Assembly (NCBI GenBank): GCA_003022745.1
Contig: PXSU01000089.1
Coordinates: 1,549-24,266, forward strand
Source of the DNA: Halobacteriales archaeon SW_9_67_25
GTDB lineage: Archaea > Halobacteriota > Halobacteria > Halobacteriales > Haloarculaceae
DNA: 22,718 nucleotides
Reading direction: 5' to 3'
Of the stretch, positions 1-8,570 are shown in pieces (position 1 is the stretch's first letter; every line of letters starts with the position of its first letter). Made by a program: the position numbers and the translations under genes. Below the pieces are notes generated by a model that saw nothing but the letters and a program-made list of their open reading frames with translations, did no database searches and was not told the DNA's origin.

Positions 1-378
1 ACGCTGACACAGTGGGACGTCGAGAACGGGTCGGTCGCCGGGCGCTCGGAGATGGAGTACCAGCGGGCGGTCCAGTCGGCGGACATTCGGGTCCTCAAGT
101 CACAGCTCCTCCTGTACAGGCTCCAGTTAACCGGCACCGCCGAGCGGGACGGCTCTCCGGTGTTCGTCTACAACGTCAGCGACGTCTACACGAACGCCGC
201 CTCACGGACGTTCGGAACCGCCAGGTCCGGGTCCGGCCGCGTGGTCGTCGGCGCCGACGGCCGGGTGCGTGACATCGAGACGACGGTGACCTACACCAAC
301 GGCACGGTCGCATACCGGTACACCCACACCGACCTCGGGGAGACGGCAGTCGAGACTCCCGACTGGGCGAGCGGGTAG
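1..378 (+). CDS. C-terminal part of a haloarchaeal secreted/lipoprotein-like protein
   Basis: The reading frame is open from the first base of the window and ends at a TAG at 376-378, so about 125 C-terminal residues are visible and the start lies outside. An internal ATG at 52 is probably not the start because the frame continues upstream without a stop. The visible part is rich in Thr, Val, Tyr and Gly and reads like alternating beta strands (for example GRVVVGADGRVRDIETTVTY), with no membrane segment. This resembles the C-terminal half of small haloarchaeal extracytoplasmic lipoproteins of unknown function (DUF7537-like). That assignment rests on general resemblance only, because the signal peptide and lipobox are not in the window. 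A gap of about 95 bases separates it from infB, which appears to have its own promoter. Confidence 0.6.
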   Translation, partial: TLTQWDVENGSVAGRSEMEYQRAVQSADIRVLKSQLLLYRLQLTGTAERDGSPVFVYNVSDVYTNAASRTFGTARSGSGRVVVGADGRVRDIETTVTYTNGTVAYRYTHTDLGETAVETPDWASG

Positions 379-425
379 CGTTTCGCTGGCCGACCTCCCG
401 GTTCGTGGCGGCGTGATACGACGCG

Positions 426-470
426 CTTAAATGGCGAGCGCGGCTGTGTGCACACAACTTCTAGGGTGAG
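426..470 (+). promoter_or_regulatory. Putative infB promoter, palindrome and ribosome binding site
   Basis: A TATA-like CTTAAAT lies at 426-432. It is followed by a perfect 12-base palindrome TGTGTGCACACA at 445-456, near where transcription would start. GGTGA at 465-469, complementary to the 16S rRNA 3' end, sits 4 bases before the ATG at 474. The promoter elements are inferred from spacing and composition. The palindrome could be an operator or chance. Confidence 0.4.
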
Positions 471-473
471 AAC

Positions 474-2182
474 ATGTCCGAAGACAACGGAGAGGGGACG
501 GCGTTGCGGACGCCCATCGTCGCAGTCCTCGGTCACGTCGACCACGGCAAGACGAGCCTGCTTGACCGCATCAGGGGCTCGGCCGTCACGGAGGGCGAGG
601 CCGGGGCCATCACCCAGCACATCGGCTCGACGGCGGTGCCCCTGGAGGTCATCTCGGACATCGCGGGCGGGCTGGTCGACCCGGCCGATTTCGACCTGCC
701 CGGCCTCCTGTTCATCGACACGCCGGGACACCACTCGTTTTCGACGCTGCGCTCCCGGGGCGGGCGGCCACGCCCTTCGTCGTCGCGTCGAACAAGGTCG
801 ACACCGTGCCGGGGTGGAACCCCAGGCCGAACCGTCCCTCGAAGGCCGCCATCGAGTCACAGGCCGACCGCGTCGAGTCGGACCTGAACGAGGCCCTCTA
901 CGAGATTATCGGCCAGCTCTCCGAGGCCGACTTCTCGGCGGACATGTACTGGCGCGTCCAGGACTTCCAGAAGAACGTCGGCGTCGTCCCGGTCTCGGCC
1001 GAGACCGGCGAGGGAGTCCCGGACCTGCTGACGGTCCTGATGGGGCTCTCCCAGCGGTACCTGAAATCCGAGATGGAGATCGACCTCGCGGGTCCCGGTG
1101 CCGGCACAGTGCTAGAGGTGACCGAGACCCGCGGGTTCGGGGCGACCGTCGACGCTATCGTCTACGACGGCACCATCCGCGCCGACGACCGGGTCGTCAT
1201 CGGGGGGATCGACGCGCCCATCGTGACCGAGGTCCGCGCACTGCTGAAACCGAAGCCCCTCGCCGAGATCAGGGCCGACGACGAGTTCGACAGGATCGAT
1301 TCCGTGGTGGCCGCCGACGGCGTGAAGATCGCGGCTCCCGACCTTGACGACGCCATGGCCGGCGCGCCGATCCGGGTGGTCCGGAACCGCCCCATCGAGG
1401 AGGTGATCGCCGAAGTGGAGCGCGAACTCGCCGGGATCGAGGTCTCGACCGAGGAGGAGGGCGTCACCGTCAAGGCCGACACGCTCGGGAGTCTGGAGGC
1501 CCTGGCAGGCACGCTCGGGGAGGCCGAGATCCCGATCATGCGCGCCGAGGTCGGTGACGTCGCGCCCCGCGACATCCGCATCGGGGAGACGGCCACCGAC
1601 CCCAAACACCGCGTCGTCATCGCGTTCAACGTGGACGTCCTCGAGGACGCCCGCCGTCTCGCGGACCAGGAGGACGTCGACCTGTACGAACACGACGTCA
1701 TCTACCGCCTCGTCGAGGCCTACGAGGACCACGTCGCCGAGGTCGATCAGGCCCAGCAACAGCAGGTGCTCGAAAACATCACCCGCCCCGCCCGGTTCGA
1801 GATCCTCGACGACCACGTGTTCCGCCAGTCCGACCCCGCCGTCGTGGGCGTCGAGGTCCGCGGGGGGCTTCTCCGTCGTAACTCCCGCGTCGCACGCTTC
1901 GAGGGCGACGAACCCGACCGCGTCGGGACGCTGAAGTCCATCCAGGACGAGGGCGAGGACGTCGAGGAGGCCCGCACCGGCGAGCGCGTCGCCGTCTCCA
2001 TCGACGGGCCCACCGTCGGCCGCCAGATCAAGGAGGGTGACGTCCTCTGGACCGAGATTCCGGAGAAACACGCCAAGATCCTCGAACAGGAACTCCACGA
2101 GGACATCTCCGCCGACGAGCGCGAGGTCATCTCGATGTACCTCGACCGCCGGCGCAACCGCGACCCGTTCTGGGGAAAGTAG
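474..2182 (+). pseudogene. infB: Translation initiation factor aIF5B (IF-2 type GTPase), internal deletion plus frameshift
   Basis: aIF5B is the GTPase that promotes ribosomal subunit joining during archaeal translation initiation. The N-terminal part starts at ATG 474 and shows the P-loop GHVDHGKT, the switch I region ([10 protein letters not shown]) and the G3 motif DTPGHHSF, ending in LRSRGG at about 764. The rest continues in another frame from about 767, starting [12 protein letters not shown] (G4 motif NKxD), through domains II to IV to the family-typical C-terminus RDPFWGK. Between RGG and ATPF, intact family members have about 30 further residues (consensus like ALADIAILVVDVNDGF and on). 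Those codons are absent and the frame changes, consistent with loss of about 88 bases (a length of 3n+1). The junction is a GC-only run, GGGCGGGCGG. Read as it stands, the gene gives a 137-residue fragment, and a GTG at 806 could start a protein lacking the P-loop. All other domains look well conserved, so the lesion is recent or an assembly error. Confidence 0.88.
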
Positions 2183-2183
2183 G

Positions 2184-2830
2184 CGAATTGTGTAGCCGTT
2201 TGTCTCCGTTCGGATAGTCGCTTGGTCGGTCGCGACGGAACCCCAGCACTCCTTGACGAGCGTACGGAGGTTGACCGGCGTCACGTCATCGACGTCCCGC
2301 CCCTCGCGGGCGAGGCGCAGCAGGTCGTCGATCAGCGTATCCATCCGGGCGAGCGCGTCGTCAAGCTCGTCAAGATGCGGGCTGTCACACTCCTCCCTGG
2401 CGAGGGCGAGGCGGCCGTCGGCCACCTGGAGTGGATTCCGGAGGTCGTGGGAGACGACGCTCGCGAAGGCGTCGAGGCGCTCGTTTTGCCGCTGGAGTTC
2501 CCTCTCCCGCTGTTTCAGGAGCGCGACGTCCCGGAGCACGATCAGTTCCCCTCGCTTCCGGTCGCCCTGCGTGTAAATCGGCGAGACGTTGAGGTCAAAG
2601 ACCCGCTCGTTGGTTGTGACCGTATCCGCGTCGGACTTGACCGCACTCGCCAGTGTTGGCGACGCGTCCGCGAGCGTGGTCGCGTCCACGGGCACGAACT
2701 CCGAGGCGGGCGTGTTCAACGCGATGACGTCACCGCGGACGTCCCGGACGATGACGGGGTCGTCCATTTCCCGAAGTCAAGGAAGTCGTAGTAGAACAGC
2801 GCGACCAGAGCGGCGGCCGACCTAACACTC
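2184..2830 (-). pseudogene. Eroded sensor histidine kinase (end of 7TM-like segment, PAS, HisKA; no ATPase domain)
   Basis: Reading down from 2767, the protein begins MDDPVIVRDVRGDVIALN, a PAS-type start. It continues through a PAS core to a coiled linker (RERELQRQNERLDAFASVV) and an H-box SHDLRNPLQ with His at about residue 107, and stops matching the family at about WGSVATDQATI, near 2190. The HATPase domain (N, G1, G2 boxes) is absent; the frame simply runs on antisense through infB. Upstream, another frame on the same strand encodes ALVALFYYDFLDF (about 2780-2818), which resembles the last membrane helix of haloarchaeal 7TM-kinases. The usual linker of about ten residues between it and MDDP is missing and the frame shifts. 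The gene has therefore lost its 5' membrane part, an internal linker and its 3' catalytic domain. It is unlikely to be an active kinase. Confidence 0.72.
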
Positions 2831-2880
2831 GGACTCCGGTCCCGCCCCAGCGGTTATCCTTACTGGTCGCTCCCGACTCC

Positions 2881-2934
2881 TGCGCCTGTGAGGATTCGAA
2901 CCTCCGAGGCCATAGTCCCGGGCGGGCCTAAAAT
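2881..2934 (-). other. tRNA 3'-end-like fragment (T-arm and acceptor strand)
   Basis: On the minus strand, GGAGG-TTCGAAT-CCTCA followed by CAGGCGCA looks like a tRNA T-arm, with a consensus TTCRANT loop, and a 3' acceptor strand with discriminator A. The preceding bases GGCCCGCCCGGGACTATGG could be part of a class II variable arm. No matching 5' acceptor strand (GCGCCTG), D-arm or anticodon arm is visible within 100 bases upstream, so this is not a complete tRNA. It may be a truncated tRNA gene or an attachment-site remnant. The outermost T-stem pair would be a G-A mismatch. Confidence 0.35.
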
Positions 2935-2949
2935 TCCGAGGTTTGAATC
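2893..2949. repeat. Imperfect inverted repeat of T-arm-like sequence
   Basis: GATTCGAACCTC at 2893-2904 is repeated in inverted orientation as GAGGTTTGAATC at 2938-2949: 12 bases with one mismatch, separated by 33 bases. Both arms contain a T-loop-like core. It lies between the divergent kinase remnant and the esterase. Confidence 0.55.
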
Positions 2950-3011
2950 TTTACAGTGTGCTCGATCCGGTCGTGGGTACCGTTAATGCGACGGGGGTGG
3001 TACTGCGTTGC

Positions 3012-3892
3012 ATGTCCGCGTCACTCAACGAGCAGGTCGAGTCGTTCCTCTACGACCTCTCGGAGCAGGGCGTCCCGCCGCTGCACCGACTGTCGCTGGC
3101 AGAGGCCCGGCGAACGTACCGCGACATCTGCGTGCCCGACCGCCCGCCTGACGATGTCGCGCAGGTTCGTGACCGCACCATCGAGGGTCCCGACGGCGCG
3201 GTCGACCTCCGGACCTACACGCCCGACGTCGATAGGGAGACGCCGGCGGTCGTCTTCTACCACGGCGGTGGGTGGATGCTCGGCGGACTGGACACCCACG
3301 ACGCGCTCTGTCGAGCGCTCGCCGCCGAGGCGGGGGCGAAGACTGTTACGCCGCGACCCGTTGGGTCGCAGCCAACGCCGACCGGCTTGGCGCGAGTTCG
3401 GGAACGCTCATCACCTGCGGAGACAGCGCCGGCGCGACGCTGGCGGCGGCCGTGGGACTGCTCGCACGCGACCGGGGCGGGCCGGCCATCGACCGCCAGC
3501 TGCTCGCCTACCCGCCGACGAACCATGCCTTCGACACCGACTCCTACCGGGAGAACGCTCAGGGGTACTTCCTGACGCGGGCGGACATGCAGCGGTTCTG
3601 GGACGGCTACCTCCGCAGCGAGGCCGACGGGCGCCACCCCTACGCGTCGCCGCTGCGTGCCGACAGCCTGTCGGGACTGCCGCCGACGTTCCTGCTCACC
3701 TGTGGATTCGACCCGCTCCGGGACGAGGGCGCCGCGTTCGCCGACCGCCTCGCCGAGGCTGGCGTATCGACCGAGCACGTCCAGTACGACGACATGATCC
3801 ACGGGTTCCTGACGATGCTCGCAGAGCCTGAACTCGACAGGGCCCGGGAGGGCGTCGGAGAACTCGCCGCGGCAGTCCGGTCGGCAACGTAA
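3012..3892 (+). pseudogene. Alpha/beta hydrolase of the HSL (esterase/lipase) family, internal deletion plus frameshift
   Basis: HSL-type hydrolases cleave short-chain carboxyl esters. The first frame starts at ATG 3012 (MSASLNEQVESF) and contains the oxyanion-hole motif HGGGW, ending at ALAAEAGA near 3338. The second frame picks up at EDCYAATRW and carries the nucleophile motif GDSAG, the acid-loop region CGFDPLRDEG and the catalytic-His region MIHGF, and ends at TAA 3892. Intact relatives have about 20 residues between these parts, including the family-typical VDYRLAPEHPFPA strand and loop. Those codons are missing and the frame changes by the same phase as in infB (loss of 3n+1 bases, about 58 to 61). 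Catalytic residues survive on separate frames, so no complete enzyme can be made from the sequence as given. Confidence 0.82.
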
Positions 3893-3931
3893 CGCGGACA
3901 TTTTTGTGACCGCCGCGAGTGTCCACCCATC

Positions 3932-5056
3932 ATGGGATACATCGTCAGGATGCCGAAACTCGGGCTCGAGATGGAGGAAGGCACCCTCCTGGACTGGATG
4001 GTCGAGGAAGGCGGGGAGGTTACGGAGGGCGAACAGATCGCCGAGGTGGAATCCGAGAAGAGCGTCGGCGAGGTCGAGGCCCGGGAAGACGGCGTCCTTC
4101 GGCGGATGTACCTCCAGGTCGACGAGACCCTCGAAGCCGACGAAACCGAACAGGCAGCGGAGGGGGCCGAACCGGCGACCGCGTCGAGCGACACGGCCGG
4201 CGCGGATGCGAGTGCGGGCGGCGGGACTGCCGGGGGAAGCGCCGACGTGAAGGCCTCGCCTCGCGCGGAGAAACGCGCCGAGGCACTCGGCGTCGACCTG
4301 ACCACCGTCGAGGGGACCGGTCCCCAGGGAGCCGTCACTGCCGACGACGTCGAGGCAGCGGCCGAAGCCGACAGGGAAGCCGCGGACACCGACACACCGG
4401 TCGAGAGGGACACGGAAATACGGCGGATCGTTCTCGACGACGCCGCGGCACACAGGTACGAGCGTGCGACCGCGGTCGCGGACGAGGCGGCGGCGACGGC
4501 GCTGTTCGAGACGACCGAGGCGGTGCGGAGCGCCTTCGAGGAGTCGGTGACGATGACCGACGTTCTGGCGGTCGTCGCCTCGGCGGCGCTCGCGGACCAC
4601 CCGACCGTGAACGCTACCTACTCCGAGGGGACCCACCACCTCCAGGAGTCACAGAACCTCGCGCTCGCGGTCGACGTGGAGGGTGACCCGACCGCGGGCG
4701 TGATCCCGGCGGCCGGGGAGCTGTCGGTCGCGGAACTGGTCGCGGCGCGCCGGGACCTCGCGGGCGGGGACCGCGAGAGCGTGCCGACGTTCACACTCGC
4801 GAACGCCGGAGAAACCGACTCGGAGGGACTGCTGGTCAACGAGCCAGCCGTCGCCGCGCTGGCGGTGGACCCGACCGGTCAGCGTTCCGTCCCGGTCGAG
4901 GACGGCGTCGACCTCCGGCCGCTCGTGACTGCGAGTCTCACCTACGACACCCGGGCGCTGGACGCCGCCGACGCCCGCGAGTTCCTCGCGACGTTCTTCG
5001 ACCGCGCCGAGGACGCCCCGGCGCTGGTTCTCGGAACGTATCGCGGCGGGGAGTGA
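3932..5056 (+). CDS. acoC: 2-oxoacid/acetoin dehydrogenase E2-like protein with lipoyl domain and atypical catalytic motif
   Basis: E2 carries a swinging lipoyl group and transfers the acyl group made by E1 to CoA. Residues 1 to about 68 form a lipoyl domain with the lipoylation site ESEKSVGEV (Lys43). Residues 106-141 resemble the peripheral subunit-binding domain (SPRAEKRAEALGVDL...GPQGAVTADDV). Residues about 165-374 are the acyltransferase-like core. Two oddities are visible. The lipoyl domain stops at VDETLEA and runs straight into an Ala/Glu-rich linker without the usual final strand (PGxPIGIVA type), suggesting an in-frame loss. The C-terminal motif is YDTRALDAAD where catalytic E2s have (F)DHRxxDG, so the catalytic His is Thr340. 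The frame is intact and 374 residues long. Its stop faces that of acoX, 4 bases away. It is the only E2 in the window and probably partners the acoAB E1, but CoA transfer may be impaired or altered. Confidence 0.78.
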   Translation: MGYIVRMPKLGLEMEEGTLLDWMVEEGGEVTEGEQIAEVESEKSVGEVEAREDGVLRRMYLQVDETLEADETEQAAEGAEPATASSDTAGADASAGGGTAGGSADVKASPRAEKRAEALGVDLTTVEGTGPQGAVTADDVEAAAEADREAADTDTPVERDTEIRRIVLDDAAAHRYERATAVADEAAATALFETTEAVRSAFEESVTMTDVLAVVASAALADHPTVNATYSEGTHHLQESQNLALAVDVEGDPTAGVIPAAGELSVAELVAARRDLAGGDRESVPTFTLANAGETDSEGLLVNEPAVAALAVDPTGQRSVPVEDGVDLRPLVTASLTYDTRALDAADAREFLATFFDRAEDAPALVLGTYRGGE

Positions 5057-5060
5057 CTGG

Positions 5061-6071
5061 CTAGTCGTCGAGGGTGGGAGCGTCCCGCACCAGTACGCCG
5101 GCCTCTCCGGCCGCGTCGAGTGCACTCCGGGGGTCAACGAGCCGGGGTCCGTCCGCGACGGGCGCAACCTCGACCGTCGCGTCGACGAGTTCGACCGCGC
5201 GCTCGCCGTCGGCGCCGATCACGCCATCCGCCACCTCGAAGACCGCGGGCTCGTCCCAGTCGAGGCGCCGGTGGGCCGCAATCCCCACCTCGGTCGTCAG
5301 GCCCGGCGCCACCAGCCCGCGGACGGTCCGGTCGGCAGCATCGGGATCGGACAGTCGGACCATCGCTCCGCCGGGGTCGTCGGGGGCGAGGGGCCCGAGA
5401 CAGCCCGCGACCGCGGGGAGACCAATCTCTGCCGGGTGGCCCCGCGAGACGACCCCGCCGACCAGGTCCGACGGGTCGACGACCGCCCGCGTGCCGACGA
5501 AGGACGTGTCGGTCACCTCTATCGCCGCTAGGCCCGTCAGCGATGTCCCGTCACCCTGCACGGTCGCCTCGACCAGCCCGTGCCGGCGGGTGACCGCATC
5601 TGCATCGACGAGCGCGGTCGCGACCACAGCCGCACAGGCGCCAGCCACCGTCCCGTCGACGGGGGCTGGAACGACGTTGTTCGTGCCCGTGGAGACGCCG
5701 ACGAGCGGCACGTCGCCGACCTCCAGCGCGACATCGCGGGTAGTGCCGTCCCCGCCGAGCACGACCACGACGTCGGCCCACTCGCGAAAGCGAGCCGCGG
5801 CCCGGCGCGAGTCGGCCGCCGAGTTCTCCCTGTCGATGTCGAGGATTTCGACGTCGACGCCGGGCGGTGCCTCCTCGCGCGTGTGGCGTGCGATGCCGGC
5901 CTTGTCGGGCATGACCGCGACCGCGGGCGGGTCGTCGACGGCGGTCAAGCCGTTGACCACGCACTCGGCGACGCGGCGCTTGGCGCGGTTGTCGACGACG
6001 CTCGCGCCGCCAGTCAGACGGCGGATGTCCCGGCCGGCGGCGGGGTTCGCAACGAGTCCGACGCGGGCCAC
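5061..6071 (-). CDS. acoX: AcoX-type ATP-NAD kinase family protein
   Basis: The protein (about 336 residues, GTG start at 6071) begins VARVGLVANPAAGRDIRRL and has the diacylglycerol/NAD kinase-fold signature VVLGGDGTTRDV and the following STGTNNV loop, all typical of COG3199 proteins. In bacteria the acetoin dehydrogenase operon carries acoX, which encodes a protein of this family whose exact role is unsettled. The GTG start lies one base past the acoB stop, so acoA-acoB-acoX is one transcription unit. The longer open frame upstream of 6071 lies within acoB and was not used. The linkage to E1 genes is the main reason for calling this an acetoin dehydrogenase-type locus. No sign of damage is seen. 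NAD phosphorylation is only one possible activity. Confidence 0.8.
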   Translation of the reverse strand: MARVGLVANPAAGRDIRRLTGGASVVDNRAKRRVAECVVNGLTAVDDPPAVAVMPDKAGIARHTREEAPPGVDVEILDIDRENSAADSRRAAARFREWADVVVVLGGDGTTRDVALEVGDVPLVGVSTGTNNVVPAPVDGTVAGACAAVVATALVDADAVTRRHGLVEATVQGDGTSLTGLAAIEVTDTSFVGTRAVVDPSDLVGGVVSRGHPAEIGLPAVAGCLGPLAPDDPGGAMVRLSDPDAADRTVRGLVAPGLTTEVGIAAHRRLDWDEPAVFEVADGVIGADGERAVELVDATVEVAPVADGPRLVDPRSALDAAGEAGVLVRDAPTLDD

Positions 6072-6072
6072 G

Positions 6073-7073
6073 TCAGGCGATCCGCTCGATGGCCGCGCGG
6101 ACACCCTCGGCGTCCGGGAGCACCTCCTGTTCCAGCGGCGTGCTGAATGGCATGTGCGTGTCGGGCGTCCCGACCCGCTGGATCGGCGCGTCCAGGCTGT
6201 AGAAGGCATTCTCCATGACGCGGGTGGCAACCTCGGCGTGGACGCCGTAAGAGACCGGGCTCTCGTCGGCCACCACCAGCCGGCCGGTCTTCTCGACACT
6301 GTCGACGATGGTGTCGGTGTCCAGCGGATAGAGCGACCGCGGGTCGACTACCTCGATGCTGACGTCACCCGCCAACTCCTCGGCCACGCCGAGCGACTCG
6401 CCGACCATCCGCTGGGTGGCGACGACGGTCACGTCCTCGCCCTCGCGTTCGACGCTGGCCTCGCCCAGCGGGACGGTGAAGTCCTCGTCGGTCGGCACGT
6501 CGCCTGACTGCTCGTAGATCATCTTGTTCTCGAAGACGAACACCGGGTCGTCAGAACGGATGGCAGTCTTGATGAGGCCCTTAGCGCTGGCTGCCGTCCC
6601 CGGCGCGACGGCCTTGAGACCGGGGAAGTGGGCGATCCAGGCGTGGACGGTGCCCGAGTGCTGGCTTGCCGCGCCCATGCCGCCCCCCTCCGTCGTGCGG
6701 ACGGTGACGGGCATCTCGGTCTTCCCGCCGAACATGTAGCGCATCTTCGCGGTCTGATTCATGACCTGTTCCATGCACACGCCCATGAAGTCGGAGAACA
6801 TGATCTCGACGACGGGGCGGGTCCCGGTCGCGGCCGCGCCCGTCGCGGCGCCCATGAACCCGGCCTCGGCGATGGGCGTGTCGCGGACCCGTTCCTCGCC
6901 GAACTGCTCGTAGAGGTCGCCCGTCACCTCGAGGACGCCGCCCATCACGCCGACGTCCTCGCCCATGAGGTAGACGTCCTCGTCGCGTTCCAACTCCTCG
7001 CGCAACGCCTCGCGGATGGCCTCGCGGACGGTCAACTCCTCGGTCGGCCGCTGTTCGAGGTCGGCCTGGGCAG

Positions 7074-7077
<4 letters not shown>
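6073..7077 (-). CDS. acoB: Acetoin/2-oxoacid dehydrogenase E1 component, beta subunit
   Basis: This 334-residue protein is the beta chain of a heterotetrameric thiamine diphosphate (ThDP)-dependent E1. It shows GEDVGVMGG, the DTPIAEAGF segment that supplies the conserved ThDP-contacting Glu, FSDFMGVCMEQVMNQTAKMRYMFGG, the QHSGTVHAW loop and the C-terminal transketolase-type domain (VVDPRSLYPLDTDTI, GRLVVADE). Length and motifs are full. The ATG at 7077 overlaps the acoA stop by 4 bases, as expected for translational coupling of two subunits needed in equal amounts. Relatives include pyruvate, branched-chain 2-oxoacid and acetoin dehydrogenases. The neighbouring acoX favours acetoin, but sequence alone does not prove the substrate. 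Confidence 0.9.
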
Positions 7078-8120
<1,043 letters not shown>

Positions 8121-8148
8121 ACTACGTTCCACGGTAACAGTTGGCTCG

Positions 8149-8165
8149 GTCAAAATAATACCGGT
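8149..8165 (-). promoter_or_regulatory. Putative promoter of acoA-acoB-acoX
   Basis: On the minus strand CCGGTATTATTTTGACC contains an AT-rich TATA-like core (8152-8160) about 36 bases upstream of the acoA ATG, in an otherwise GC-rich region. This would give a leader of about 10 bases. Inferred from composition and spacing. Confidence 0.4.
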
Positions 8166-8270
8166 TTAACGGGTGGTACAACTGCGTATTACTCTCAGCC
8201 CTACCACTCGTCACTCGCTGGAATCTCACTATTGGTACTCCAGACTCAGCCAACCGCTCAGGAGCGAGCG

Positions 8271-8507
8271 ATGAATAGATGCTCTGTGCTCTATATCGAA
8301 CACGGCTGCGATCTTGTGGTCAACGACGTGGACAGCGACGCCCTGTCGACGACGGTTGATGCTCTCAATACCGACGCCGTGGACGAGGTCGTCGGCATTG
8401 AGGCGGACGTATCCGACCCAGAGGCTGCGGCACGACTCGTTGAGGACGCGGCGTCGTTCGTGACGGGCACGACGGTGACAGTCGACGGGGGACTGAGCCT
8501 CGGATGA
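8271..8507 (+). pseudogene. Remnant of a short-chain dehydrogenase/reductase (SDR)
   Basis: The 78-codon frame (ATG 8271, with AGGAG a few bases upstream) reads HGCDLVVNDVDSDALSTTVD, then GIEADVSDPEAAARLVEDAA, then directly SFVTGTTVTVDGGLSLG. The first two parts are the beta2 to alpha3 region of a classical SDR and the last is the extreme C-terminus. The N-terminal TGxxxGIG cofactor motif is missing, and about 150 residues with the NNAG and YxxxK catalytic motifs are gone. The join is in frame at GACGCGGCG (8445-8453). Both flanks of an intact SDR typically encode DAA at these two places, so deletion between short direct repeats is a good explanation. It cannot be a working dehydrogenase. Confidence 0.75.
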
Positions 8508-8570
8508 GCGTAACTATCGGTTTCGATCCAACGGCCAACGTATTTGTCGGGGCCGGAACAACAGGGATAC

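Noticed and set aside
1112..2767. Long minus-strand open frame of 551 codons
   Set aside because: Only the first ~190 codons look like a protein (PAS-HisKA); the rest is antisense to well-conserved infB and has no recognisable domain.
2881..2975. A complete tRNA gene
   Set aside because: T-arm and 3' acceptor-like strand are present, but no pairing 5' acceptor strand, D-arm or anticodon arm could be found upstream on that strand.
3257..4639. Minus-strand open frame of 460 codons opposite the esterase and E2
   Set aside because: Arg/Gly/Val-rich without motifs and antisense to recognised domains.
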